Shown one piece after another: positions 22,183-33,739 of a stretch of DNA of 64,000 nt (position 1 is the first letter of the stretch; every line of letters begins with the position of its first letter). The notes below the pieces were generated by a model that had not been told where the DNA came from, made no database searches, and worked only from the letters and a program-made list of their open reading frames with translations. The position numbers and the translations under genes are program-made. This DNA is from Orthonyx spaldingii (Eukaryota; Chordata; Aves; Passeriformes; Orthonychidae), in assembly GCA_013397795.1 (NCBI GenBank), contig VZTJ01004517.1, positions 56,653 to 120,652 of the forward strand, read 5' to 3'.

Positions 22183-25100
22183 CTAATGAGCCCAAAATGT
22201 TCAAGAATTTTTCTTTTCATATGTGCTACTTTACATCCGTCAGAAATGTTGTCTTATATTACTCTGAAATGTCATTTTTCAATAAGATTCACGTGGAAAA
22301 TTGTTAACTCATATCCTCTGTTTATTTTTTAACTGATTGCAAATATATGTAATCATGTACAAAATGTTGTGGATTATAACCAAGGCCAGCTGGATGATAC
22401 GTTGCTTCCATATAACACTATTACATATTCAACTAATATGCTTAGAATGCAAGCTACTTATGTCATTACATCTTTTAATTAATATTTCTATTTATAGGGA
22501 GATCACAGATAATGTATGAATGTTTCAGTCTCCATGAATGGCTCTCTGGGATGATGTAACACAATGATAAATGACAACACAGTTAGCCAGACACTGTGCT
22601 GACCTTTATTCAACTTTTCTTGCATGCTGGCAAGTTCAGTAAAATTTATATGAAATACTACCTCTATCAAGTACCACTTCTATGAAAGAACTTGGTGAGT
22701 ACCACTTGCCACTCAAACACAGCACCCTGGAGAGTATTCTGAATAGTGTACTGTAATACATTTTAAACTCAAAATCCAAAACAATTGTCAGGACAGTTCT
22801 TAGCTTCTTAAAATTCCACAACTCTAAAAATTCCAAGAGAGCACTGATCTCTGAAACCTATAAGTACAGTTTCACATTCTCTGCATTATTTTGTCTTATT
22901 TATCTGTTGTGCCCAAAAGAATGCTAGTTCTGACTTCTATACCCACAGGGTATATTGAAAGTGTAGCTAACTTTCATTTGTGATTTCTGTGCCTTCTGTC
23001 ATTGACCCTAACTGGAGTTGCAACTTGTTTCTCATGGCAAATTTTTTAGATTTTTTTATTTGATGCCTTATTTCAAGTCTTTAGAGTGACATATATATAA
23101 GCACTGCTGTTTGCCTCTGGGGAACTACCCTAATTGATGCTGACTGAAATTTTAATCCTTCAAAAGCTAAGGGAGTTCAGAGTTATTTTATTACAGTTCT
23201 ATTTATGTATTTAGAGAGTAAACAACTGCTGAAAGAATTGTTGAGAAATTAAAGCAACCACAGTAATAGATAATTTTAGTTTCTCAGTGGAATAAATTAC
23301 TTCTTGCCCAATTATTTTTACACTGCCTGTCTTTACAACTTTTCATAATAACATCTGAAAAGAAAATCAAAAATTAAGAAATAAGAAACATAATAATATT
23401 CATAAAATGCTGTGGGTCCCCCCCCGTGGCAGGTCTTTTTTGTGTGAGGAATCTTTATGGAATTAAATAATTTCTATGTGAAAGATGTTCCAGCCTCATA
23501 TTCACTAAAATGTTCTTTTGATTATTTAATTACTTTTTATGCAGTGTAGAAAAAATGCAGAAGATATGTTTTCTTATAAGAACTTCTCTTCACAGCAACT
23601 ACTACTGCAACTCCACTGGACATATTCTGGGGGGTAGATATAAGTCTGTACAAGGGGACTGAAAAGGAAACTAATAAGCTTTATTGATTTGTCCTATTGC
23701 TGCTCTGAGGAATGCAACTGGGAATCTCAAAAGTTTCCAGTCCTTTTCAGCTCCAATAAGTCAATCTCTGGTCTCCAGAGAAAAAGCCAGCGATTTTTTT
23801 CTAGTGATCCTTGTGTGTGAATAGAAACCAGTTTTGAAGAAAAACAGGAATATTATCTTGGGCTAGGAGTAAAACAGAAAATATCTTTATCAAGGTGTTA
23901 ATTTCATTTCTTTTCATTACTTTTAATTCTATTTTCATACTATTCAATATCCAGGAACAAGTATTCAACTTTTCAGGCATTTTCTATCACAATTCGGGTC
24001 ACAATATGGACGAAAATTGACACTAGTAAGACATACATTAACAAATACAGTGAGTCAGCTTCCACTATTCTGTGTGCAAGTGACACCTACCATGTTAGCA
24101 ATATCTGTTTAGCTACATTTTTACAACAGTTTCAGTGCTTAAGGGGAAAAATTCTTGGAAGAAACAGTTGCTTTTTATCAGCATTAAAAAAAACCCCCAA
24201 CAAACCACAAAGACTCCAACACACACATGCAGAGAAAAGGAAGAAAGAAAGAAATCTCAAAGGAAGAAAAACCTGAAATAAAGTAAGGTTAAATAAAGAA
24301 ACAGGTGAGCATTGGATAACATTTTCCCAGCAAGTTCCCCCCAAAAGCACCAAAGAATCCTGCATCCCGTTCTGCAATTTTTGACACAGCTTTGATGGTG
24401 ACTGTTGGAAAGCGGGTGACTCTGCTTTATTCAGACTGTGGAATACTTTTTGTCTGGGTGCTAAAGGTGCATACCAGGATGGTGAATCTGCATCTTGAAA
24501 TTCCCTTGGGGAGAGGATAGAAATGAGTCAGGCTTACACTTTTTCGGGAAATTTGCTATAGCCAGCAGACTATTATATAACAGAAAACATGGCTATCTCA
24601 CTCTTTAAAAAATGTATATTATTTAATATACACTTACATAACAATAACATATTATCTAGGTCTATATTTAGCACATTCAAAATCAACAGAGTTCAGTTTA
24701 GCTCTTTAAAAGAATGATTTAGCCCTTTCTTGAAGGGATTCACAGCTGTGCCTATTAAAGGGACAGAAGTGCTTCTTCCTTGAACTACAGGACTTGTCTG
24801 TAGCAACATCATCCTGGCACTACATGCTCATTTTGAATTAGAGTTCTTCTGGTTCAGGGTCCTGGATCTTTGGGCTCTTATGCTGAGCCAACTTCCTCCT
24901 ACTATATCATGTTCTGTGGGAAAAGCTGTGAGGTAGGCTCCTCTCTGGACATTTTCTGCACATTAGATACTGCAGCACCTGACCTAGAAAGCTCTTTGTT
25001 CTTTAGTGGATCTATGGGAACTTGGAAGATTATCCACAGGGATACAGAACAGGAGGGGAATGGGAACAAAATTAATTATGACTGTGCTCAATTCCTGTGC

Positions 25101-25637
25101 AGCACTGTGACAAGTGGAGTGTTGAACTGGATTACACAGAATAGCCTCATCTGTCTCTGTAATTGGTATCTATTGAATTGTTTGAGACTGAACTTATATA
25201 AAATGGAACCTTATGATCTTCTCCTATTTTGTATGCACTTCTCTTCATGTTCAAAACTGAAGCAACCAGGAGGCTGCCCTGGGCTGAGAACCAATCAGTA
25301 TTCTGCAACAATCTTTCTGAGAAAGGAAATCGTTCTGTAGCTATGACTCTAACTTTATCACATATCCAGCTGGGAAAGGATGAGGGACTCACCTGGATCC
25401 TTCTCAAAGAGAAGGTTCTTTATAAGAAGAGAGACAATAAAATGCAAGAAGAGAAAGCCAACAGTTACGCGCTTGCAATGTTAGACATAACTTTCAGTTT
25501 CTGTACTGTTTCAGAACTGAGAATCCTTTGCCTCATCTAACACCCCTCTGGAAAGAACATTACATAGTCAGAAATACCATTTTTCAGATGCTGAGGCATT
25601 GTTATATTTGCTGAGGACATAATTTCTTTTTTTTTTT
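22183..25637. other. AT-rich stretch, no assigned feature
   Basis: Contains a C8 run near 23418-23425, an imperfect inverted repeat at 23659-23750 and an A-rich/purine-rich patch at 24185-24285. The longest real-sequence frame of the window lies at 24870-25340 (156 codons, starting from a non-ATG codon) and matches nothing I know. A 75-nt exon-like block overlaps its start, as noted under rejected items. Confidence 0.4.
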
Positions 25638-25691
25638 NNNNNNNNNNNNNNNNNNNNNNNNNNNNNNNNNNNNNNNNNNNNNNNNNNNNNN
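25638..25691. other. Assembly gap, 54 N
   Basis: The gap begins directly after a poly(T) run at 25627-25637, which probably caused the break. Confidence 0.99.
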
Positions 25692-26535
25692 CTAGGACAG
25701 CTTTGCCTGCTTACCAAATGGATGATGCTATGGTGAAATTTATGTATGGCTTTGTTCACCTGCTTCTCAGGGAGCCCCAAAGCAAAGCAGGTATTTTCAG
25801 CAGACTGGAATTTGTTTATCATTTTGCTTCACAGTGAGAAGAGAGCTATTGCTGAACAAAACACTTCTGGCTGCCTAATCGAGTGACTGATTTGCTGTCT
25901 GTCATTACTCACAGCGTAACAGACTTTGGGATAGGGTAATGGGGTTGCTCTTCTCCTTGGCAAGATAAATGACTCTGAAGGATGAGATAATATCTGTACT
26001 GAAAAAAATGACTTTTTTTCTTCTTCCATAACTGTCCAAAAGTAGGCACTGTCCCATTACTGGGAAGGCTTCTAGCCCCATCTATTGTCAGCCTTGCTAG
26101 ATACGCTGTGTGAGACTAAAGTCAAAGACTTAGCCAAGCTTTCTCTTGGTCTGAAGTTTCTTGTTGTATGACTGCTCGGGTTGATTTTATTTTCTTTTAA
26201 ATTTCAGCCAAAGTATTTAATCTGTTTTAGTGATTTAGAATATTTTTTTTTTTTAAAAAAAGGGGGGCTGATTTATCACAAGTGGAAAATAAAAAAAGTA
26301 GTTCTATCTTCTCTCTGCCATAGAACCAGGGAATAAAATTTGGGAGAGCAGCACCTGCTTTGGAGATTTTTTCAGCCAGCACTACAGTTGAGCTGAAGCT
26401 ACAAACAGAAACACAAGAACTTATGCTGTAAAAAAAAAAAAGATATTTTTCTTACTTGTTGTAATAGCAGGTTGGAGATATGTTAAACTGGGTACCCTGG
26501 ATCAATTGATAATTTTCTGTTTGATCTCTGTGCCC
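25692..26535. other. No recognised feature; T/A/G homopolymer block
   Basis: At 26243-26267 a run of 12 T is followed by 7 A and 6 G. Elsewhere nothing is identifiable. Confidence 0.45.
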
Positions 26536-27033
26536 GTATTGGGTCTGGCTGGGATGGAGTTAATTTTCCCCACAGCAGCCCTCACAGTGCTGTGCTTCTC
26601 ATTTGTAGCTGGAAGGGTGTTGATGATACTCCAATATTTTGGCTACTGCTGAGCGGTGATGGCACAGCATCAGTGCTGTCTCCCCAACATTCCACTCCCC
26701 ATCACTGGGCAAGATCCTGGAAGGGGACACAGCTGGGATAGCTGCCCCAAACTGACCAAAGGGACACAATGTTTGTCTAAGCAACCACTACAGGTACTGA
26801 AGTCCTGCTTCCTGGGAAGTGGCTGGACATTTTTTGCTGCTGAGAAGTAGAAAACAAAAACTTTGTCGTTTTCCTCTGCATGTGCATGCACAACCTTTCA
26901 CTTTTGCTCAACCTATGAGTTTTTTTCCATCTATTCTCCCTCCCCTGTCCAGCTGAGGAGGGGGAGTGACAGAGTGGTGTGGTGGGAGTGCCATCTTTGC
27001 AATTAGTGGCATAGCAAAACTGGGCTAACAACA
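26536..27033 (+). mobile_element. ERVL-type LTR, degenerate
   Basis: It opens with GGGTCTGGCTGGGATGGAGT TAATTTTC and continues through GCTACTGCTGAGCGGTGATG, GCACAGCATCAGTGCTGTCT, AGGGGACACAGCTGGGATAG and AACTGACCAAAGGGACAC. It ends with a decayed form of the TAAACCATGACA terminus (GGGCTAACAACA). Both ends are eroded, so boundaries are good to about 10 bp. Orientation follows the copy at 4846. No poly(A) signal survives. Confidence 0.8.
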
Positions 27034-28964
27034 CTTTCATCCATCACAGGGCGTGGATAACTGGACTCTCCCATCTTTTGAAAATCCCTCTCTTTCTGGA
27101 AGAGAGAAGAGAAGGGGAGAGATAGGTCAGGAGAATGTGTTTATATTACATTCTCTTACATAAGCACAGGCACAGTGGGGCAAATTTTAATCCTGCTATT
27201 TCCGCAGCTTTTAATAACTGATTTGCAAAGTTATTATAAGTGCTTTCAGTGTGGGGGTTTTTGTGTGAGTTTTCTGCTGACAAACCCAGAGCATCACAAA
27301 AGTTATCTAAGTGTGTGCAAGGGCAGTAGCAATGCCCCATAGACCTCATATTTTAACAAAGCCACAGCAGTGACTGATGAAAAGGTGAGGAAATGCCTGT
27401 ATTATGGGAAGAAAAGTGGAGTGTTCAGCTTTAGGACATGATAGGTTTTCTGTCAAGGATAAATAAAAGAAAATTGTTTACTTTCTATATTGTTTCTTTA
27501 GAAGGTAATTTTCAGTTGAGGATTAATATAAAAAAAAAAACAAACATAAAAATGTTGAAGAAACATAACAACAGATAGCAATGACTGCTTAGTACAAGTG
27601 CACTACTAATAAACTGGCTTGAGGCAGCCACAAAGTAAATTTTGAAGGTTTGAATAGTGAGATAAACCACTGTTCTGGGCTCCTATTCAATCAGGTCTGA
27701 AGGACTTTTTCACTGGAAGCAAACCTCCTCTCCAGGGGTGCCATGGCTTACTTACAGCTCCAACTACTTCATAATCTTCCATATCAAACCTCTCAACAGG
27801 AGCTTTGAACTGTTTGCCTCCTTGGAGAAGATTTAGCCATCTCTGAAAGACCACATGTCCTTGATGAAATCAGCTGCACTTCCTACTCCAGACCTGGATG
27901 AAAGTGCAAACCTTCAACAAGTGACAGAGGATTTTCCTTTATTCCTAAAGGCAAAATCACCCAATACTTCAGAGAAGACACTACTAATAGGCACACGGCT
28001 AAAATTTTGTATGGAGCATTAGATAAGGTCAGAGCCAAATGTTACCTTCATTTTCACCACAAGACAACATTCATCCTATCACCTGAAGTTAAAAAGCAAA
28101 ATGGCAGTCTATATTCTCTATTTATTTGCTTTCATATTTTCTTCTTTTTCACTCCTCTAAATGTCTGATTTAAATCTCTAAAACCTTAACACTTCTAAAT
28201 TCATTGCTCCCAGCTTTGAATATCGTGACTCTTTCTTACCAGTGATGTCCAAATGTGTGCTAGGCATGTAACCAAATGTATGTCTCCTCTATTTGGGAAA
28301 AAATTCAGCTTGGAAGACTGAGCATAGAGCATATGCTGTGAGAATTTAGTCACATCTACAAGGTGCAGTGGGGGCCAACTTAGAAATTCCCAATGTAAGC
28401 AATGGAGTAATGTGGCTTCCTGCTCTGGAGGTAAGACTTAACAGCTTGTCTGCACTCCACTACTTGTAGAATGACTGTTACTCATACAGTGAAGACACTA
28501 CAAGTGTTCTTGAAGTTGCAACATTATAATTAATGCTCTATCATTGTAAATGCTGAAATGCGTTTAACAAAAGTTTTCTTAAGAGAATAACCAGGGAGAA
28601 AACCTTTTGATGCAGTCTAACATTTGGTGTTGATCTTTCCTATTTTCAAGTTACTTTTCTTTAGCAAGTTTTCATTTCATGTAATTTGAGTTAGTCAAAA
28701 TCAGATGAAACAAGTAATTTCCAGTGAAATGCAGTATTTTCAGTCACCCAATATATTGTTTCCTGATTGTTATCTTGTATACAAGGTACATTTTGTTTGT
28801 GGATTTATTTATTACTTTCATTCTCTTTAAGAACACAAAGTGTTTTCTCAGTCTAGGGCACAAAATGAAAAAACTTGCATTACGAGAGCAGGAACTATAC
28901 TTTTCATTTTGCAGATTGTGCTCAAAACATATTGTGTTCCAAAAGGACACAGAAGAAGAGGTGC
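27034..28964. other. AT-rich stretch with one exon-like block
   Basis: The block at 27756-27842 is listed separately. Apart from an A-run near 27530-27540 the rest is featureless. Confidence 0.4.
27756..27842 (-). other. Exon-like 87-nt segment, gene unknown
   Basis: On the minus strand an acceptor-like TGTGGTCTTTCAG precedes 29 open codons, and a donor-like GTAAGTAAG follows. The translation includes KQFKAPVERFDMEDYEVV, a mixed acidic/hydrophobic sequence that looks more like protein than random frame. The length is a multiple of three with phase 0 at both ends, so it could be skipped or included without shifting frame. The base before the donor is T, not the usual G. I do not recognise the protein. 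Such combinations also arise by chance in 64 kb, so this is a candidate only. Confidence 0.22.
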
Positions 28965-29560
28965 CTGGGGATTATCCGACTGTCTGGGAGGTTTGGGGGC
29001 AAGGTTAGTTGCCTTGGCTGGGATGAGGGCAGCAGCTGTGGCACGGTCAGAGGAGGTGGCTGTCAGACCTGTAACTTGTGGGATGTGCCTTTTTGGCCTG
29101 GTGTGCCCCAGTGGCACCTGCAGGGAGCTCTGTGCACGGGTGTGGTGCAGGACCTCCTGCAGTAGCACACCTCTGGTGCACACGGGTCAAGGCTCATGCA
29201 TGGAGTACAAGAATCACAAATTGGCATCCTGTATTGTCTTGCCACTTATTCACCTGCTCCTTCATCCCATCTTACTACAACTAATTCGCATGAGCTGAAC
29301 ATCTGTCCTTCTTTGTGGTCTGACACGCAGGTCTCAGCTGGCTGGTGGGTCCCTGTGGGCCTCTGCTGAGCTGGGTGAGGCACAATAAAGTCTCAGAGCA
29401 GTCAAGAAGCTGAAACAAAGCCCCGAGGCAGCAGGGAGCAAGAGTGAAATCTGGCACCTCTGAGTGTCACCACCCATGTCTCGACCTTATCCTACTTCTC
29501 CACAAACATCACGATGCAACTGCGTAGCAGAGGGTATAAAGCATCACACTGCCAGCACAG
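28965..29560. other. GC- and CpG-richer patch, possible LTR remnant, unclassified
   Basis: The patch stands out against the AT-rich background. It contains an AATAAA at 29383-29388 inside CACAATAAAGTCTCAGAGC, which resembles the R region of some bird retroviral LTRs. No paired TG/CA ends or target duplication could be placed. Overlapping frames (28840-29298 plus, 28848-29183 minus) show no known domain. An unrecognised gene remnant is an alternative. Confidence 0.3.
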
Positions 29561-30344
29561 TGTCCTCCTCAGCTGTGGTTTTGTGGTGCCCACTACATCA
29601 CAAAGCTACTCTGGGGATTGAAACAGGCTTGCAAAACTGCCCCTTTAATCCCAGTGCTTGTGTCAGACTCCCTGAGCCTGCAGTTCTATACTGTCTTTTC
29701 ACTATACACACTTTTCAGTGCTACAGCCCTGTTCCCTAAATCTGTTTTCCCTCTCATTCTGCCACTACAGAATTCCATAGGATTATTAATGCTACACAAA
29801 CTCATTTTTTTCCACTTGAAACTACCCTATAACTCCACTGTTTGACTGATTAGTATCTGAACTGGCAGAGTCTTGCTCCCTCAAAGTATGAGAGTGTTTG
29901 AACTGTCAGTGAACTGATCTAAAGTATTGCTTATACAAAGCTGTGGTTGTAACACAGCACTTCATGGATCACCCACTGAACTTCCCTGCTGGCCATACAA
30001 AAAGGAAGGATGTCGTTCCCTGTCTCCTCCTCTCCCTGCTGCTGTGGAGGGCACCGGGGCACACAGACCAGTTGATGTGTTCCATGTCACCTCCAAAGCC
30101 ACATCCATCCTTGTGAATGGGAGTATGGTCTTCCACCACAGACCAGTGCTATCCCTGTCACACACCAGAGCATGGAGTAATGGTTGGGACTGAGAACTTA
30201 AGATGAAAGAGAGGTTGCTTGAAAGTGGAGTGGGTCTGGTTCTTGGTTTGGGCTTTGGTGCTACTGACTCAATTTGGTGAAATGTTGTGTACATACTATG
30301 CAAATAAAGACATTATAAATTATGTTTACTTTAGATGAGTGATG
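29561..30344. other. No recognised feature
   Basis: Moderately GC-rich around 29980-30150, with overlapping short frames on both strands. Nothing is identifiable. Confidence 0.4.
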
Positions 30345-30722
30345 GAGTTGTTTATCCTGGAAATGGGAGGACTCTGGGAGCACCTCACTGTGGCCTTTCA
30401 GTACATAAAGAGGACTTAGAAGAAAGATGAAGAGAGAGTTTTTACCATGTTTTGTAGTGACAGGACAGGGGGCAACAGTTTTACACTGAAAGACTGTAGG
30501 TTTAGGAAGGAAATAAAGAAGAAATTCTTCACTATAAGAATGATGAGGCACTGGCACAGATTGCCCAGAGAAGCTGTGGATGTCCCATCCCTAGGAGTGT
30601 TCAAGGTTGGATGAGCCTTTGAGCAACCTGGTGCAATGAAAGGTGTCCTTGTCCATGATACGGAATTTGGAACTAGATCTTTAGGACATCTTTCAATTCA
30701 AACCATGGTATGATTCTATGAT
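30345..30722 (+). mobile_element. CR1 LINE, 3' end
   Basis: The sense CR1 is recognisable by GTAGTGACAGGACAGGGGGC, AGAAATTCTTCACTATAAGA, GATTGCCCAGAGAAGCTGTG, TGTCCCATCCCTAGGAGTGT and GCAACCTGGTGCAATG. It closes in ATGGTATGATTCTATGATAT, the decayed octamer tail. Minus-strand frames over it are shadows. The 5' boundary is approximate. Confidence 0.88.
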
Positions 30723-31786
30723 ATTAAAAATCAACTTAGTTAACCTCTGTATCATGCTCAGGAAATGTCTTATTATTGTTTTGAATTCTTTACAGCATCG
30801 TAGCAATCCAGGGAGAGAAGTTTTACACAGAGTTTCTGACTTCCAGATCTACTCTGGTTTTGTCTTTTTTTCTTTTTAAGGCCCAGGGCCTTCAGCTGGC
30901 ACAACTGAAGACATATTTTCTGTGAGGTTTAATCCAATCAGAGCTTTGCATATCAAGAGGGAAGTGTGAGGAAAAGAAAGTTTGAAGAGGTATATGGATG
31001 TATTGGAAGACAAAAATTACTAAAAGATAAAAGCTATTAGAAACTACCAGAAAAGTCACAGTTACCTCTCAAGTACACAGCCACGGTTTTAGGATTGTGT
31101 TTCTAGAATTTATGGTTTGGTTTATGGGACTAATACAGACTGTTTTGGAATTAAGGGAGCAATGAGTCTTGTTTTGCTGTTAGGTTTCCACTGGGGATTT
31201 CCACTGCTATTGATTGTCCCAGATACTCAGCCTTTATTTTCAAGCTGGATATTATACAGCAGCACTTGCAGTCTGCCTGTCAGATAAAAATCCCCTAAGA
31301 TCACTGAAACTTTTCTTCAAAACACAGCCACAGTAGGCCTGGGAGATGTGCTGTCCACAGGGAGTTTTCTGCCTCTGAACACAGATCTGTTCAACTGCTA
31401 GAGTGACTCTGTGAAATCAATTGTATAATTATTTACATAAAACAGCTTTCAAATAAACTATTCCAGGATACTCTGCAGAATTAAATAGTACAACTACATA
31501 TGAAGAAGCTCTGCTGCTGGACAGTCTTGTGAACCAGGTATTGATTTCGCTGGTGAACAGTTGGCAGTCCAAAACATATCAATATGTATACAGGTTAAAA
31601 ACACAGAGTAGAGTTTTGGTGTCTGCCTACAAGATGGAAAGTTGTGTCACTGAACCCCAGTGTCACAAAGTAAAGACATGGTTTGTGGTCAAAAAGTTTG
31701 AGCAACATACATTTCAAATCACCACTAATTTCTACAGGTCTTGTTCTCTCAAGTCACAGTAGTTTACTCTTCCATCTGTCAGCATA
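30723..31786. other. No recognised feature
   Basis: Lies between two oppositely oriented CR1 3' ends. A 77-codon plus frame at 31529-31762 has no known motif. Confidence 0.45.
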
Positions 31787-32080
31787 ATCACAGAATCATA
31801 GAATGGTTTGAGTTGGAAGAGACTTAAAGATTATTGAGTTCCAACCCCCCTGCCATGGGCAGGGACAACTTCCACTACACCAGGTTGCTCAGAACCCCAT
31901 CAAACCTGACCTTGAACACTCCCAGGGATGGGACACCTGCAGCTTTTCTGAGCAACCTGTTCCTTTGCCTCACCACCCTCACAGTGAAGTATTTCTTCCT
32001 AATATTTAATCTTAATAACTAATCTTAATAACTGATCTTAATAAAACCTACTGCTTTTCAGTTTAAAGCCATTTCACAAT
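31787..32080 (-). mobile_element. CR1 LINE, 3' end
   Basis: ATCACAGAATCATAGAATGG, TTCCAACCCCCCTGCCATGG, CCAGGGATGGGACACCTGCA and CACAGTGAAGTATTTCTTCC give a clear antisense CR1 3' end, including the tail. At the position of the usual TAATCTAAACCTACC block a 13-bp unit has been triplicated (32008-32046). Confidence 0.92.
32008..32046 (+). repeat. Three tandem copies of a 13-bp unit inside CR1
   Basis: AATCTTAATAACT occurs twice exactly, then once as GATCTTAATAAAA. The unit arose from the CR1 sequence itself, presumably by replication slippage after insertion. Confidence 0.85.
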
Positions 32081-33739
32081 ACACAATATCACAATACAAC
32101 CCTGCTTAAAATTTCTTCTTACATTTCATTACATTTTTGCCTTCACTTCTCTCACTTCCTTGTTATTATTGATTTCTTTGCATTTATGCAAAGGCCCGCT
32201 GTGTTTACAGCTCCAGCCCTCACTCATATTTTGATATTCAAACCTGTTTATGACATAACATTTTTTTACTTTTCTCATAGTCTTTTTGTTGTGATGTTCC
32301 CTGTGATGGTTTTGGTTTTGAATAACTGGAATTTTTTATTATTATTAATTAGTTTCAAAAATACTTTTCTGTGAAGCATTCTTAATATCCAGCATCCTGG
32401 AAAACACATTCCAAATGAGGAAGTAGGTTGCAAACTTGCCTTCAAATCAAGAATTCAGGCAGTCTAACTTCAGGTATCAAACCTGAAATATTTAGATCCT
32501 CACCCCTCTGTAAGGCAAAAAAACTTCCATGGTGTCTTCTGAGCCCTCAGTGGTTCATGAGGATATTTTAGGAATTTGAACACTTAAGTTACATTTGTGT
32601 AACACCCTACAGCTCCTGTGTACTTCCAGAGGGAATGTTCCACATGTTTACAGTCTACAGAAGAGTTTTTTGGTGACTGAGAAAGAACAGAGCAAAGACT
32701 CTACTTCTGCTCATGACTCTGCCCTATCCTGTTCATTTGGCCTCCTGTTCCTTGAACTTCCTGTCAGTGTGATAATGATTTAGAAATACGCTGTAAAAAT
32801 AAATTCAGTAACATATGTGAATGATCATGTTTTAGAGTGAGAGGAGTCATAAATCAGATATGCTGATAGCTATTGATAGGTTTAGAGACTGAAATCAAAG
32901 ACTACCCTGCCTGCTGAAATAACATCTCCTTCTAATATTTCTTAAAACATCTCCTATCTTCCTTAAAAGAAGCAAGAAATAGTAACTTGAAGAACTTTTG
33001 CAGTGTCAACTTAAGATACTAAAGAGGTTTCACTAAAATCTATTCTCTGATATGTTTGTTATGATTGTATATTACAAAAAAAATCACAATTAAGGTGTGA
33101 CTGAGTTTTCAGTGTGACAGTATTATAATGACCAGTAGACGAGCCAGTCATCTAACAGCAAACATATTCCTTAAGCATAGTATTCACAGAGTAGAAGCAA
33201 TGTCAAATGAAAGGGAAACTAATCAACCTTCATATAGTTTTCCACAAAATAATTAATAAACTCATTGATAGATTATAAATATGTAGATTAGATTGAGAAA
33301 GAAAGCAAAAAAATCCAAAACTAAGGCAAAGTAAAAGATTTCGAATTTCAACTTATCTTTAAAAAATAAACATCTCTTATTCTTTAATTTTCTTTCTCTT
33401 TCTGGAAGGAAATTCTTTTTTTTTCCAATTAAAGACATGCCTGGTGAGAGTAGAACTTCATTGGTGAAGGTGTGCTAAAAGACATTTTGGGTAAGAATGT
33501 TTTCGGAAGGGTTTGATGGGGACACTTAGCTGGAGGTTATTTGCCTCACCTCTCCTGAAGCCATGTAGACTGAGCTTTTTTCCCAGGCTTAATGTCACAT
33601 TTTTGATGGAAACATAAAACTCTGTTGAAGAGCATGTTATTCATCTTTGGGATTGCATAGCATTTCTGGAAATGTCAATGGATTTTCAAAGGCTTTTAAG
33701 AGTCCTGGCAGTTCTTCAAGAAAATACTATTAATGGCAG
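32081..33739. other. No recognised feature
   Basis: AT-rich, with a T-rich patch near 33395-33425. No frame above 65 codons and no repeat family were recognised. Confidence 0.45.

Noticed and set aside
24858..24932. 75-nt plus-strand block with an acceptor (TTCTTCTGGTTCAG) and donor (GAG|GTAGGC), open in frame
   Set aside because: The translated sequence has no protein-like pattern I can support, and similar signal pairs occur by chance many times in 64 kb. It ranks below the minus-strand candidates.
24870..25340. 156-codon plus frame, longest in non-repeat sequence
   Set aside because: Starts from a non-ATG codon, has no recognisable domain and is within the length expected by chance in this amount of DNA.
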